Positions 33,735 to 41,886 of a stretch of DNA of 42,396 nucleotides are shown one piece after another; within the stretch, counting starts at the first letter, position 1, and each line of letters begins with the position of its first letter. The stretch covers positions 1-42,396 of the forward strand of contig JABHAA010000135.1 of assembly GCA_018674495.1 (NCBI GenBank), read 5' to 3'. The DNA comes from Rhodospirillaceae bacterium. Lineage in GTDB: Bacteria > Pseudomonadota > Alphaproteobacteria > Rhodospirillales > UBA2165. Made by a program: the position numbers and the translations under genes. Under the pieces are notes generated by a model. That model had not been told where the DNA came from. It saw only the letters and a program-made list of their open reading frames with translations, and did no database searches.

Positions 33735-34673
33735 TTAGATGCCGGCGACCACTGGGTTTGATAACTCGCCGATACCGCCGATGGTGATGCGCACCGTATC
33801 GCCGGGGTTAAGGAACGTGCCGTGCGGTCGGCCGACGCCGGAGGGGGTGCCGGTGGCGATCACGTCGCCGGGGCGCAAGGTTAGGCGGGCCGAGATATAT
33901 TCGATCTGTTCCTCGATATTGAAGATCATCATGCCGGCGTTGGCGTCCTGTTTGTGATCATCGTTGACCCAAAGATCGATCTTGCATGCGTAAGGGTCCG
34001 GGATCGACGAGACCGGCACGATCCAGGGGCCCAGCGGCGCCGAGGTTTCGAACGATTTGTGCGCGAACCAGTCGGTCTTGAAGCGCGGCCAGTCTTCGCG
34101 GGCGCCGTTATCGCGGGCCGAAAGATCGTTGAAGATGGTATAGCCGGCCACCACCGAGCGCGCGTTTTCCTTGGTCAGGTTGCGCCCATATCGGCCGATG
34201 ACGACGCCCAGCTCGGCCTCCCAATCGACGCTGTTGGTGGTATGCGGGATGCGAATTTCCTCACCCGGCCCGATGACGCAGTGAGCCGGTGATTTCAGGA
34301 ACATATAAGGTTTGACCACCGATTTATCAGTTTCGGTATCCTCGGCGCCCATTTCAAGCTGGTGATCCTTGTAGTTGGAGCCGGCGTTGAAGATGGCGGC
34401 GGGATAAAGGATCGGCGCGTTAAGGTTTACGTCGGACAATGCCATGGCGTCGACAGAACCGGCGGCCATTTTATCGGCAATGGCTTCCAAGACAGGCAGG
34501 GCGTCATCCCACTTTTCCAATATGGTAAGCGTCGAGGCGGTGGAGAAGGGCGCGTTGCCGCTTGTCTCCGCTTGAACTGCGCTTTCCAGATCGGCGACTG
34601 CGTCGCCAACCGAAAGCCCGGGCCGCGCCTGGCCGTTTTGGTCATTATAATTGAGAAGCCGGTAATCGGTCAT
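33735..34673 (-). CDS. Fumarylacetoacetate hydrolase (FAH) family protein
   Basis: A 312-aa FAH-fold enzyme with an N-terminal extension and the C-terminal catalytic domain from about residue 95 (ILYPAAIFNAGSNYKDHQLE). The metal-binding block is VDWEAELGVVIGR, and GDVIATGTPSGVGRP is a family signature. Family members cleave C-C bonds in ring-fission products (fumarylpyruvate, acylpyruvates) or decarboxylate/isomerise 2-hydroxyhepta-2,4-dienedioate. It is co-transcribed with the LigJ-like gene. A shortage of clear substrate markers prevents a symbol. Confidence 0.88.
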   Translation of the reverse strand: MTDYRLLNYNDQNGQARPGLSVGDAVADLESAVQAETSGNAPFSTASTLTILEKWDDALPVLEAIADKMAAGSVDAMALSDVNLNAPILYPAAIFNAGSNYKDHQLEMGAEDTETDKSVVKPYMFLKSPAHCVIGPGEEIRIPHTTNSVDWEAELGVVIGRYGRNLTKENARSVVAGYTIFNDLSARDNGAREDWPRFKTDWFAHKSFETSAPLGPWIVPVSSIPDPYACKIDLWVNDDHKQDANAGMMIFNIEEQIEYISARLTLRPGDVIATGTPSGVGRPHGTFLNPGDTVRITIGGIGELSNPVVAGI

Positions 34674-34820
34674 GATGTCCCCCTGACGTGTGGATTAGAG
34701 TTGTTGGCATCATTTGAGCACAATGTTTAGCGCAAGCCAAGATTGGGTATCGCCAAGGCGGACGGGCCGCTGTAAATTCGATTATCTAATAAAAATCATA
34801 GGAATTTAGGGGAGAGTGAC

Positions 34821-35687
34821 ATGAAAATCTGCCGTTTCAACGACAATCGGATCGGTGTTGTCAGAGATGATGGGGTGCACGACGTTACCGCCATTTTGGA
34901 TAAATTCGAAGCCGTCCGCTACCCGTTCCCCTTGGGGGACCAGCTGATCGAGCGGCTGCAGGAATTGCGCCCGGAACTGGAAAGCCTCGCCGACGGCGCG
35001 GCGCCCATCGATACCGCGTCGGTCAATTTCCTGTCCCCCGTCGCCAACCCGACAAAAATCATCGGCGTGCCCGCCAATTACCACGCGCACCGTGAAGAGG
35101 CCAAGAACGATCCCGATTTTGACGCCGGGCGCAAGCGCTTCGCCGGTTCCATCGAAGAGCAGGGCTTGTTCCTGAAAGCCAACTCGGCCTTGGTCGGCCC
35201 GTCCGAAGGCGTCGCCGTCCGCTTCCCCGACAAGCGCACCGATCACGAGGCCGAATTGGGCGTCATCATCGGCAAGCGCGGCTCCGACATTCCCATCGAA
35301 GAGGCGTTCGATTACGTCGCCGGTTATGCGCTGGCCATGGACATGGTGGTGCGCGGCGGCCAGGACCGCTCCATGCGGAAATCCATCGACACCTATGCGG
35401 TGCTCGGCCCCTGGATGATCACCAAGGACGAGGTGCCGGAGCCAGAAGATCTCGATTTCGAGCTGCGCGTCAACGGCGAGGTGCGGCAAAAGGCCAACAC
35501 GTCGATGATGATCATGAAACTGGCCCACCAGATATCCTGGGGCTCCAATTACTATACATTGGTCCCCGGCGACATCATCATGTCCGGCACCTGCGCCGGG
35601 GTATCAAAGGTCGAAGACGGCGATACCATCGAATTCGATTTCGAGGGGATTGGGTCGATGACCGTGCCGGTGCGAGCGCACTCATAG
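34821..35687 (+). CDS. Fumarylacetoacetate hydrolase (FAH) family protein
   Basis: A 288-aa second FAH-fold protein, with the KIIGVPANYHAHREEA block, DHEAELGVIIGK metal site and VPGDIIMSGTCAGVSKVEDGD ending. Start is ATG 34821 behind AGGGGAGAG. It is divergent from the first FAH gene, with 147 nt of AT-rich sequence between them, and similar only at family level, so it is not a recent duplicate. It is the only gene in its transcript, since a strong terminator begins 30 nt after its stop. Confidence 0.9.
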   Translation: MKICRFNDNRIGVVRDDGVHDVTAILDKFEAVRYPFPLGDQLIERLQELRPELESLADGAAPIDTASVNFLSPVANPTKIIGVPANYHAHREEAKNDPDFDAGRKRFAGSIEEQGLFLKANSALVGPSEGVAVRFPDKRTDHEAELGVIIGKRGSDIPIEEAFDYVAGYALAMDMVVRGGQDRSMRKSIDTYAVLGPWMITKDEVPEPEDLDFELRVNGEVRQKANTSMMIMKLAHQISWGSNYYTLVPGDIIMSGTCAGVSKVEDGDTIEFDFEGIGSMTVPVRAHS

Positions 35688-35716
35688 CGGGTGGGGATGG
35701 CCCGGTTGGTCCGCCC

Positions 35717-35748
35717 GCGCCCCAGATGGGGCGCTCCTTCTTTCTTTT
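35717..35748 (+). terminator. Intrinsic terminator of the plus-strand FAH gene
   Basis: A perfect 7-bp stem GCGCCCC (35717-35723) and GGGGCGC (35728-35734) around the loop AGAT is followed by TCCTTCTTTCTTTT (35735-35748). It lies 30 nt after the stop codon. Confidence 0.85.
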
Positions 35749-35815
35749 CCCCGGCCCCTGGTGGGAGGGGGATATCGCTTTAACTGTCGGCTGCCAAAAT
35801 TTAGGAGCCCAATTT

Positions 35816-35914
35816 ATGGCCATGGAAAACCCTGGTGCTATCCTGCGCGAGGATTGTTTGGCGCCTCTCGGCCTTTCGGTCACCGATTTAATTCGTGACA
35901 GTATACCTATTTAA
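35816..35914 (+). pseudogene. HigA-type (XRE/HTH) antitoxin gene remnant, truncated by an inverted repeat
   Basis: A 32-codon open frame with AGGAG (35803-35807) 8 nt before ATG 35816. The translation begins MAMENPGAILREDCLAPLGL and continues SVTD, which is the start of HigA/VapI-type antitoxins (usual form NPPHPGEILREDxLxPLGLSVTxxA). The PHP tripeptide is missing and the sequence ends in LIRDSIPI encoded by the palindromic repeat at 35883-35960. No HTH continuation is recognisable on the far side, and no HigB toxin gene precedes it. This is the 5' stub of a dead toxin-antitoxin gene. Family recognition is from pattern only. Confidence 0.65.
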
Positions 35915-35960
35915 AACGACGCCGCTGCATAAACAGGTATACTGTCACGAATTAAATCGG
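35883..35960. repeat. Perfect 26-bp inverted repeat (REP/MITE-like palindromic element)
   Basis: Positions 35883-35908 and 35935-35960 are exact reverse complements, with a 26-nt loop. The arm contains ATTCGTGACAGTATACCT. The core GACAGTATAC resembles, from memory, palindromes found around REP-associated tyrosine transposase genes. It is far less GC-rich than its surroundings. No transposase is in the window. It interrupts the higA-like frame after codon 22. Confidence 0.75.
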
Positions 35961-35992
35961 AGTGCCTAAAATTTCGAGGTGCCAAGTTCGAC

Positions 35993-36043
35993 GCCGGTCT
36001 GGCCGACCCGGCCATCCCCAGACCGGCTGGGCCGATTAGGCCC
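35993..36043 (-). other. Two hairpins just beyond the aldolase stop
   Basis: GCCGGTCTGG (35993-36002) pairs with CCAGACCGGC (36018-36027), and GGGCC (36029-36033) pairs with GGCCC (36039-36043). They sit directly after the minus-strand aldolase stop at 36046. No T-run follows, so they may be a weak or Rho-assisted 3' end rather than a classical terminator. The rest of 35961-35992 shows nothing recognisable. Confidence 0.4.
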
Positions 36044-36045
36044 GG

Positions 36046-36831
36046 CTAGAGTTTGAACTCAGGGTCCAGTTTTTCCGCCAACCGCCGATACATCGCCCAC
36101 TCCAATTCTCCGCGCGGTCGGTTCTGGTAGCGGGCATCGATCTGCGCCTGGGTGACTTTGCAGACGTCTTCGGGAACCAGCGTGTAATCCTGCCCCGTCG
36201 CCATCAGTTGCGCCTGGGTCTCGCAACAGGACACCAATGAGTGCAGGAGCGCGAAGCCCTCGGCGATGGTGTGGCCGACTGTGAGGACGCCGTGGTTTTG
36301 CATGATCATCATTTGGTTGGCTCCCAAGTCTTCGATGATGCGGGGGCCTTCCTCGGCCTCTTGCGCCAGGCCTTCGAACGCGTGATAGGCGACGCGGCCA
36401 AAGAGCATGGACGAGCTTTGGTCGATAGGCAGCAGTCCGCCCTTGGTTGCTGAAATAACGATGCCGGCCTTCGGGTGCACGTGCATGACACAAGCGAGAT
36501 CGCGTCTGGCATCCAGGATGGCACTATGGAAATTGCGCCCTGCCGGGGCCAGGCGGTAATCGCTTTCCGTCAAATCATTGCCCTTGAAGTCCGCCGTGAT
36601 CAGCGATGAGGCGGTGATCTCGTGCCAGCCGAGGCCTTGCGGGTTCATCACGAAATGATCCGGCGCGTCCGGCACCCGGGCGGAGAAGTGGTTGAGGATC
36701 GTTTGGTTCCAGCCGAAGTGATAGGCAACCCGGAAAGCGGCAGCCAGATTGACGCGGGTATCCCATTCCGCTTCGCTGACCTTACCCTCCAGAGACGGCG
36801 TGTTCAAATCGAAATAGGCTGTGTCCGGCAT
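36046..36831 (-). CDS. Class II aldolase/adducin family protein
   Basis: A 261-aa zinc-dependent aldolase-fold protein. The metal site is made by the HVHPKAG pair and the late QNHGVLTVG His. NHFSARVPD near the N-terminus is the usual substrate loop. Family enzymes cleave sugar phosphates or act as decarboxylases or epimerases of hydroxy acids. It starts 14 nt downstream of the ThDP-enzyme stop, so both are one operon, which suggests that a keto or hydroxy acid is processed by the two in sequence. Pathway not identified. Confidence 0.88.
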   Translation of the reverse strand: MPDTAYFDLNTPSLEGKVSEAEWDTRVNLAAAFRVAYHFGWNQTILNHFSARVPDAPDHFVMNPQGLGWHEITASSLITADFKGNDLTESDYRLAPAGRNFHSAILDARRDLACVMHVHPKAGIVISATKGGLLPIDQSSSMLFGRVAYHAFEGLAQEAEEGPRIIEDLGANQMMIMQNHGVLTVGHTIAEGFALLHSLVSCCETQAQLMATGQDYTLVPEDVCKVTQAQIDARYQNRPRGELEWAMYRRLAEKLDPEFKL

Positions 36832-36845
36832 GGTCGCCTCTCCCG

Positions 36846-38606
36846 TCAGTTTTTGCGTTGCCCGTCCAGACGCTTGCTTACATATTCGCGCGCAACGATC
36901 ACGTCGAGTACATAAGGCGTGCCGGATCGCACCGCGTCCAGGGCCCTTTCCAGCGCGCCTTCAAGCTCGGCCAGGTCATCCACCGGGCCCTCGCCGCCGA
37001 GGCCGTGGCCGCGGGCGATCATCGCTAGGTCCGGCGGCGGATCATCGATACGCTGGCCGACCCAGGCGTTGGCTTCTTCTCTGTCGCGGGTTTTGGCGAC
37101 CCGTTGCTGATGCAGCTCGTCATTGAAATAGGCCCGGTTGTTGGCAACGATCACCAGCAGCGGAATATCGTTGGCCGCCGCCGTCCAAAGGGCGTTCGAC
37201 GACATGGTGTAATCGCCGTCGCCGACCACCGCCACCGGAAGGCGTTCCGATGCCCGGTCGCGCAATGCCAGGGCAGCGCCGACCGCAATTCCGGGCCCGG
37301 CGCCGACACCGCCGCCGCCATTGCCGCCGATATAATCTTCCGGATGCTCGATCACGCCGGCTTCCGGCGGCCAGCCGATGGGCCGGCTGAGCATCGAAAC
37401 CGGCTGGTCCTTGGTGACGTTGAGGAACATGGCGGCCAGGTCCGAGACGCTGATGATGCCATCGCCTTCGGGCTTGGCGGGCAGGGTGGGTTCGTTCCGC
37501 TCATATTTGGTTTGGCTCTTCGCCATTTTTTCGAGCAAGGCGTCGGTTACCGGCTCCGGCGTCGTCGCGATATGCAAGTCCACCGGCGGCAGAGCGTTGT
37601 AGTCCATCGACCAGCCTTTGTGCAGCTGGTGATCGACGCTCACATTGGCGATCTTGGGCATGTTGGTGCCGACCGAATAGGCCTGGCGCAACATGCCGCC
37701 GAGATCGATCCAATCGAAGGCCAGAACCGCGTCGGCTTTTTCAAACTCTTCTCTCAGGTCCGGGCGCAGCACGAACGAGGTTTCGCCCGCATAGAGTGGA
37801 TGGGTGGTTGGAAATGCGCCGCCGCCCTGGCCGGTGATGACGCGGGCGCCGGCGCGCTCGGCCAGATCGATACGCTTGGCCCAGTCGCCTTCATCCGTTG
37901 ACGAGCGCCCGGCCAATATCAGCGGCGATTTAGCGGTGCTCAACATCTCGGCCAATTGATCCAGTTCGGCGGGTGCCGGCGCCGTCGCGGCGGGGGGCTG
38001 GAACTTGGCGATGTCGTAAAGCTCGGGCCATTCGTCCAGTTGCATTTCCTGGATGGCAGCGTCGAAATTGACATAGGTGGGACCGAAGGGCCGCGTGGTG
38101 GCGATTTGGGTGGCGCGGCGCACCGAATCCACCGCCGCTTCCGGCGAGCCCGGCTGGTCGTCCCATTTGGAATAATCCCGGATTAGCGCGCCCTGATCGG
38201 CGGTGGTGTGGATCCAATCGATCCAGGGACGGCGGCGGGCCGCATCGACCGGGCCGGTGGCACCGAATATGACAATCGGCACCCGTTTACACCAGGCATC
38301 GAAGACCGCCATAGTGGCGTGCATCAGCCCGACGTTGGAATGGACAATGACCGCCAGCGGCTTGTCGGTGACCTGGGCATAGCCTTGGGCCATGGCGACG
38401 GCGTGCTCTTCGTGCAGGCAGACTAGCATTTCCGGTTCCGCGTTGCCGAGGTAATTGACCAGGCTGTCATGCAGGCCCCGGTAACTTGCGCCCGGGTTCA
38501 GGCAGACATAGGGAAATCCTTGTTCGCGGATGGCGGAGGCGATCACGTCGCTCCCCCAGACGGCGAGGTTGGAGCCGGATTGATCATTGCTTGGACTGTC
38601 GGGCAT
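36846..38606 (-). CDS. Thiamine-diphosphate-dependent enzyme (acetolactate synthase/benzoylformate decarboxylase-like)
   Basis: A 586-aa ThDP enzyme with three domains: the pyrimidine-binding domain (catalytic Glu, E66 or E67, in LHEEHAVAMAQGYA), a central domain and the pyrophosphate domain with the GDG motif VVGDGDYTMSS and its NN end (IVANNRAYFND). GGGAGG precedes ATG 38606. The family includes decarboxylases of 2-keto acids and carboligases. The central domain lacks an obvious FAD region, favouring decarboxylase over true acetolactate synthase. It is divergent from a 2-hydroxyacid dehydrogenase, which could provide or consume its keto-acid substrate. Confidence 0.88.
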   Translation of the reverse strand: MPDSPSNDQSGSNLAVWGSDVIASAIREQGFPYVCLNPGASYRGLHDSLVNYLGNAEPEMLVCLHEEHAVAMAQGYAQVTDKPLAVIVHSNVGLMHATMAVFDAWCKRVPIVIFGATGPVDAARRRPWIDWIHTTADQGALIRDYSKWDDQPGSPEAAVDSVRRATQIATTRPFGPTYVNFDAAIQEMQLDEWPELYDIAKFQPPAATAPAPAELDQLAEMLSTAKSPLILAGRSSTDEGDWAKRIDLAERAGARVITGQGGGAFPTTHPLYAGETSFVLRPDLREEFEKADAVLAFDWIDLGGMLRQAYSVGTNMPKIANVSVDHQLHKGWSMDYNALPPVDLHIATTPEPVTDALLEKMAKSQTKYERNEPTLPAKPEGDGIISVSDLAAMFLNVTKDQPVSMLSRPIGWPPEAGVIEHPEDYIGGNGGGGVGAGPGIAVGAALALRDRASERLPVAVVGDGDYTMSSNALWTAAANDIPLLVIVANNRAYFNDELHQQRVAKTRDREEANAWVGQRIDDPPPDLAMIARGHGLGGEGPVDDLAELEGALERALDAVRSGTPYVLDVIVAREYVSKRLDGQRKN

Positions 38607-38755
38607 GGGTTGCCTCCCTTATGTTTAGGCGTGGGACATTGTTGTAGTCCCTTGGCGGCCATTATTCCCGTTATAAAGGCTTGCGACAATCCCGGATTAA
38701 CCTGATATGAAAATGCAACAATGAACTAGCGAACAAACAAGGGGAGGCACGGATA

Positions 38756-39817
38756 ATGGCCAAAGCGATTGCAGACGTTTTTCAGCCCGTGGATGTGGAG
38801 GGCGACAGCTACGAGCGCATGCGCGCCAAGGGTATCGACGTGATTGTGCCCGATGAAGCCTGGGCCAGCGCCGCCAACCGGCGCGAGCGGGTGGAGGTGA
38901 TGTTCCACAAAGACGCCGACATCGGCGTCGGCATTTCCAATCGCTCCAAGGATTTGACCCGGGCTACGCTGGAAAACTCGCCGAACCTGCGCTCCATAGC
39001 CTATTACACCGTCGGCTATGACAATCTGGATTTCGACGCCGCCACCGACATGGGTATCTTGATCACCCACAGCCCAACCGAGCCCAACTGGGCCGGCGTC
39101 GCCGAGGGCACATTCGCCTTCATCCTGACCATGCTCAAGCAGGTGCGCGAAAAAGACCGCCATGTGAAGGAGGGCGGCTGGCGCGACATGAAGTTGGCCG
39201 GCACCTATATCGGGCCGCGTCTGGACGGCTATGAAGGCATCACCCTCGGCATTATCGGCTTGGGCCGCATCGGCGGGCGCCTCGCCGATCTGTTTCAGCC
39301 CTGGCGCATCAAAATATTGGCGTACGATCCTTATGTGGATGAGTCGACATTCGTACACCACAATGCCAAGCCGGTGGATATGGAAACGCTGCTCCGGGAA
39401 TCCGACGTGGTCACCACCCATTGCAACTTGACCAAGGAGACCACCAATTTGATCGGGGCCGCTGAGCTGGGCCAGATGAAATCCACCGCCATTCTGGTGA
39501 ACGCGGCGCGTGGCCCCATCGTCGATGTGGATGCCTTGTTCGATGCCCTCGATAAGGACCAGATCGCCGGCGCCGCCTTGGATGTGTTGCCCGATGAGCC
39601 GCCGGACCCGCAATCGCCGATCCTGGGGCTGGGCGACAAGGTATTGCTGTCGCCGCACATGGTGACCGCCAACCACGGCACTGGCCTGAACCACGCCATT
39701 CCGTGGGTCGAGGACGTGGTCTACGCGATCCTCAAGGGCGAAGTGCCGGACCACGTGGTCAACGAGGACGCGCTGCCCAAATGGCTTGAACGGTTCGGCG
39801 GTAAGAGTTTGATTTAG
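38756..39817 (+). CDS. D-2-hydroxyacid dehydrogenase (NAD-dependent)
   Basis: A 353-aa member of the D-isomer-specific 2-hydroxyacid dehydrogenase family. The NAD motif is GLGRIG in LGIIGLGRIGGRLAD; the catalytic Arg is in NAARGPIVD, Glu in PDEPPDP and His in LSPHMVT. It interconverts a 2-keto acid and a D-2-hydroxy acid. GGGGAGG precedes ATG 38756. It is convergent with an SDR 12 nt away and divergent from the ThDP enzyme and aldolase. Confidence 0.92.
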   Translation: MAKAIADVFQPVDVEGDSYERMRAKGIDVIVPDEAWASAANRRERVEVMFHKDADIGVGISNRSKDLTRATLENSPNLRSIAYYTVGYDNLDFDAATDMGILITHSPTEPNWAGVAEGTFAFILTMLKQVREKDRHVKEGGWRDMKLAGTYIGPRLDGYEGITLGIIGLGRIGGRLADLFQPWRIKILAYDPYVDESTFVHHNAKPVDMETLLRESDVVTTHCNLTKETTNLIGAAELGQMKSTAILVNAARGPIVDVDALFDALDKDQIAGAALDVLPDEPPDPQSPILGLGDKVLLSPHMVTANHGTGLNHAIPWVEDVVYAILKGEVPDHVVNEDALPKWLERFGGKSLI

Positions 39818-39829
39818 ATGGAGGCGCTC

Positions 39830-40594
39830 CTACCAAGCCGTCCAGCCGCCATCGACGCGGAGCGACGTGCCGGTCATCATGGCCGCGCCCGGCGAGGCGA
39901 GGTGCAGCACCGCTGCGGCGACGTCTTCGATGGAGGCCAAGTGGCCGCTGGCGATATTGCCAAGCACGGTGTCGCGAAATTCGGTGTTCTCGAACATGGG
40001 CCGGGTCATCGGCGTATCAACAAAGGTGGCGGCGACGGAATTGACGCGGATACCGTCCGGCGCCAGTTCGACCCCCATGGCCTTGGTCAGTCCTTCGACC
40101 CCGTGCTTGGTGGCGCAGTAAAGGCTGCGGTTGGGCGCGCCCACATGGCCCATCTGCGAGGAAATGTTGATGATCGAGCCGGAGCCATGACGCAGCATCA
40201 CCCGGGCCGCGCTCTGGCAGGTGCGGAACACGGCTTTGAGGTTCAGCCCCATCATCCAGTCGATGGTTTCGGTGGTGATTTCGGTCAGGGGTTCCGGCTT
40301 GTTGCCGCCGGCGCTGGTGACCGCGATGTCGAGGCGCCCCAGAGCCTCGATACGCCCATAGAGCGCTTCTTCGAGGACATCTTCGGCCCAGGCATCGATG
40401 CGCTCCGGATGGTGGGCTTTGAGGCTTTCCAAGTCGGCAAGCGTACGCGCCACGCCTATGACATGAGCGCCGGCTTCGGCCAGGGTCAGTGCGGCGGCGC
40501 GGCCCAATCCTTTGCCGGCGCCGGTGACCAAGGCCACCTTGCCGGAAAGATCGATTTTGGCGGTAACCCGCTTGGCGTCGACTTCGTCATTCAT
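39830..40594 (-). CDS. SDR-family oxidoreductase (canonical active site)
   Basis: A 254-aa classical SDR with TGAGKGLG (24-31), S145/S146 and Y159-C-A-T-K163. Unlike the two other SDRs here its catalytic residues are intact, so it is likely an active NAD(P)-dependent alcohol dehydrogenase/ketoreductase. It is divergent from the thiolase gene at 40.7 kb and convergent with the D-2-hydroxyacid dehydrogenase. Confidence 0.92.
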   Translation of the reverse strand: MNDEVDAKRVTAKIDLSGKVALVTGAGKGLGRAAALTLAEAGAHVIGVARTLADLESLKAHHPERIDAWAEDVLEEALYGRIEALGRLDIAVTSAGGNKPEPLTEITTETIDWMMGLNLKAVFRTCQSAARVMLRHGSGSIINISSQMGHVGAPNRSLYCATKHGVEGLTKAMGVELAPDGIRVNSVAATFVDTPMTRPMFENTEFRDTVLGNIASGHLASIEDVAAAVLHLASPGAAMMTGTSLRVDGGWTAW

Positions 40595-40677
40595 GGCTTA
40601 AACTCCTTCGAGAGATGGCCTAACATTGCCCCGCTTGCCTGTAAACGCGTTGCGGCCTTACCAGAGGAGAACCGCTC

Positions 40678-41883
40678 ATGACCTTTTCCGCACAAATTCC
40701 TTACGGCGCCTATTGGAGCACGCCGTTCGCCAAATGGCAGGGCAGCCTATCGCATCTGCATAGCGTCAAGTTCGCCGCCCACGTGGCCAAGGACGAGCTG
40801 GCCAAGCGCGATATTGACGCCGCCGAGTTTGACTACGGCGTCATGGGGCTGACCGTGCCTCAGCACCAGTCATTCTATGGTCTGCCTTGGTTGACCGGCA
40901 TGATCGGCGCCGAAACCGTCGGCGGGCCGACTTTGTCCCAGGTCTGCGCCACCGGCGTTCGCGTGCTGCAAAACGCCGTGGCCGAGATCGAATGCGGGCT
41001 GGCGGAGACGGCGCTGGTGGCCACCTGCGACCGGGTATCCAATTCACCGCAGGTCTATTATCCGGAGCCGGGCGGGCCCGGCGGCACCGGCCCCCACGAA
41101 AACATCGCCCTCGACAATATGATGCAAGACCCGTTCAGCGGCCAATCCATGACCCAGACGGCGGAAAATGTGGCCACCCGCCATCAGATCACCACCGAGC
41201 AACAGCACGATATCGTGCTGCGCCGCCAGGCCCAGTACCAGGACGCGCTGGCCGATGGCTCGGCGTTCCTGAAACGCTTCATGAGCCTGCCGTTTGATGT
41301 TCCTTCGGCCAATTTCAAGAAAACCGTGGGCCAGATGGAAGGCGACGAGGGCGTCTTTCAATCCACCAAGGAGACGTTGGATAAAATGCGCCCGGTCATT
41401 CCCGAAGGCAGCGTCACCTTTGGCGGCCAAACCCATCCGGCGGACGGCAACGCCTGCATCATCGTGGCAGCGCCGGAGAAAGCCAAGGCGTTGTCCAAGG
41501 AGCCCGGGATCACCATCGAGATCCTCGGCTTCGGGACAGCGCGGGCGGGGCTGGCCTTGATGCCAGAAGCGCCGGTGCCGGCGGCCAAGGCGGCACTGGC
41601 CCAGGCCGGTTTGGAAATCTCGGCCATGGATGCGGTCAAAACTCACAATCCGTTCGCCGTCAACGATGTCTATTTTGCCAGCGAAACCGGGTACGCCATC
41701 GATGCCATGAACAATTACGGCTGCACTTTGGTTTGGGGCCATCCGCAGGCGCCCATGGGCACCCGCGGCATTATTGAATTGATCGAAGAGCTGGTAATCA
41801 AGGGCGGCGGCAAGGGATTGTTCACCGGCTGCGCGGCGGGCGATTCGGCCATGGCCGTGGTGATCAGCGTTGATGGAGCATAA
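40678..41883 (+). CDS. Thiolase (acetyl-CoA acetyltransferase family)
   Basis: A 401-aa thiolase with the nucleophile C90 in SQVCATGV, a GHPQAPMG segment near the C-terminus and a late second Cys in TGCAAGDSA. The HNPFAVND motif replaces the usual NEAFA and is typical of divergent thiolases. It would cleave a 3-ketoacyl-CoA. Start is ATG 40678 with AGAGGAG just upstream. A HisD-like gene follows after 3 nt, an unusual operon partner. Confidence 0.88.
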   Translation: MTFSAQIPYGAYWSTPFAKWQGSLSHLHSVKFAAHVAKDELAKRDIDAAEFDYGVMGLTVPQHQSFYGLPWLTGMIGAETVGGPTLSQVCATGVRVLQNAVAEIECGLAETALVATCDRVSNSPQVYYPEPGGPGGTGPHENIALDNMMQDPFSGQSMTQTAENVATRHQITTEQQHDIVLRRQAQYQDALADGSAFLKRFMSLPFDVPSANFKKTVGQMEGDEGVFQSTKETLDKMRPVIPEGSVTFGGQTHPADGNACIIVAAPEKAKALSKEPGITIEILGFGTARAGLALMPEAPVPAAKAALAQAGLEISAMDAVKTHNPFAVNDVYFASETGYAIDAMNNYGCTLVWGHPQAPMGTRGIIELIEELVIKGGGKGLFTGCAAGDSAMAVVISVDGA

Positions 41884-41886
41884 AAT

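Noticed and set aside
35726..35815. In-frame upstream extension of the higA-like stub.
   Set aside because: It starts inside the terminator loop and has no conserved sequence; the ribosome site and HigA similarity begin at 35816.
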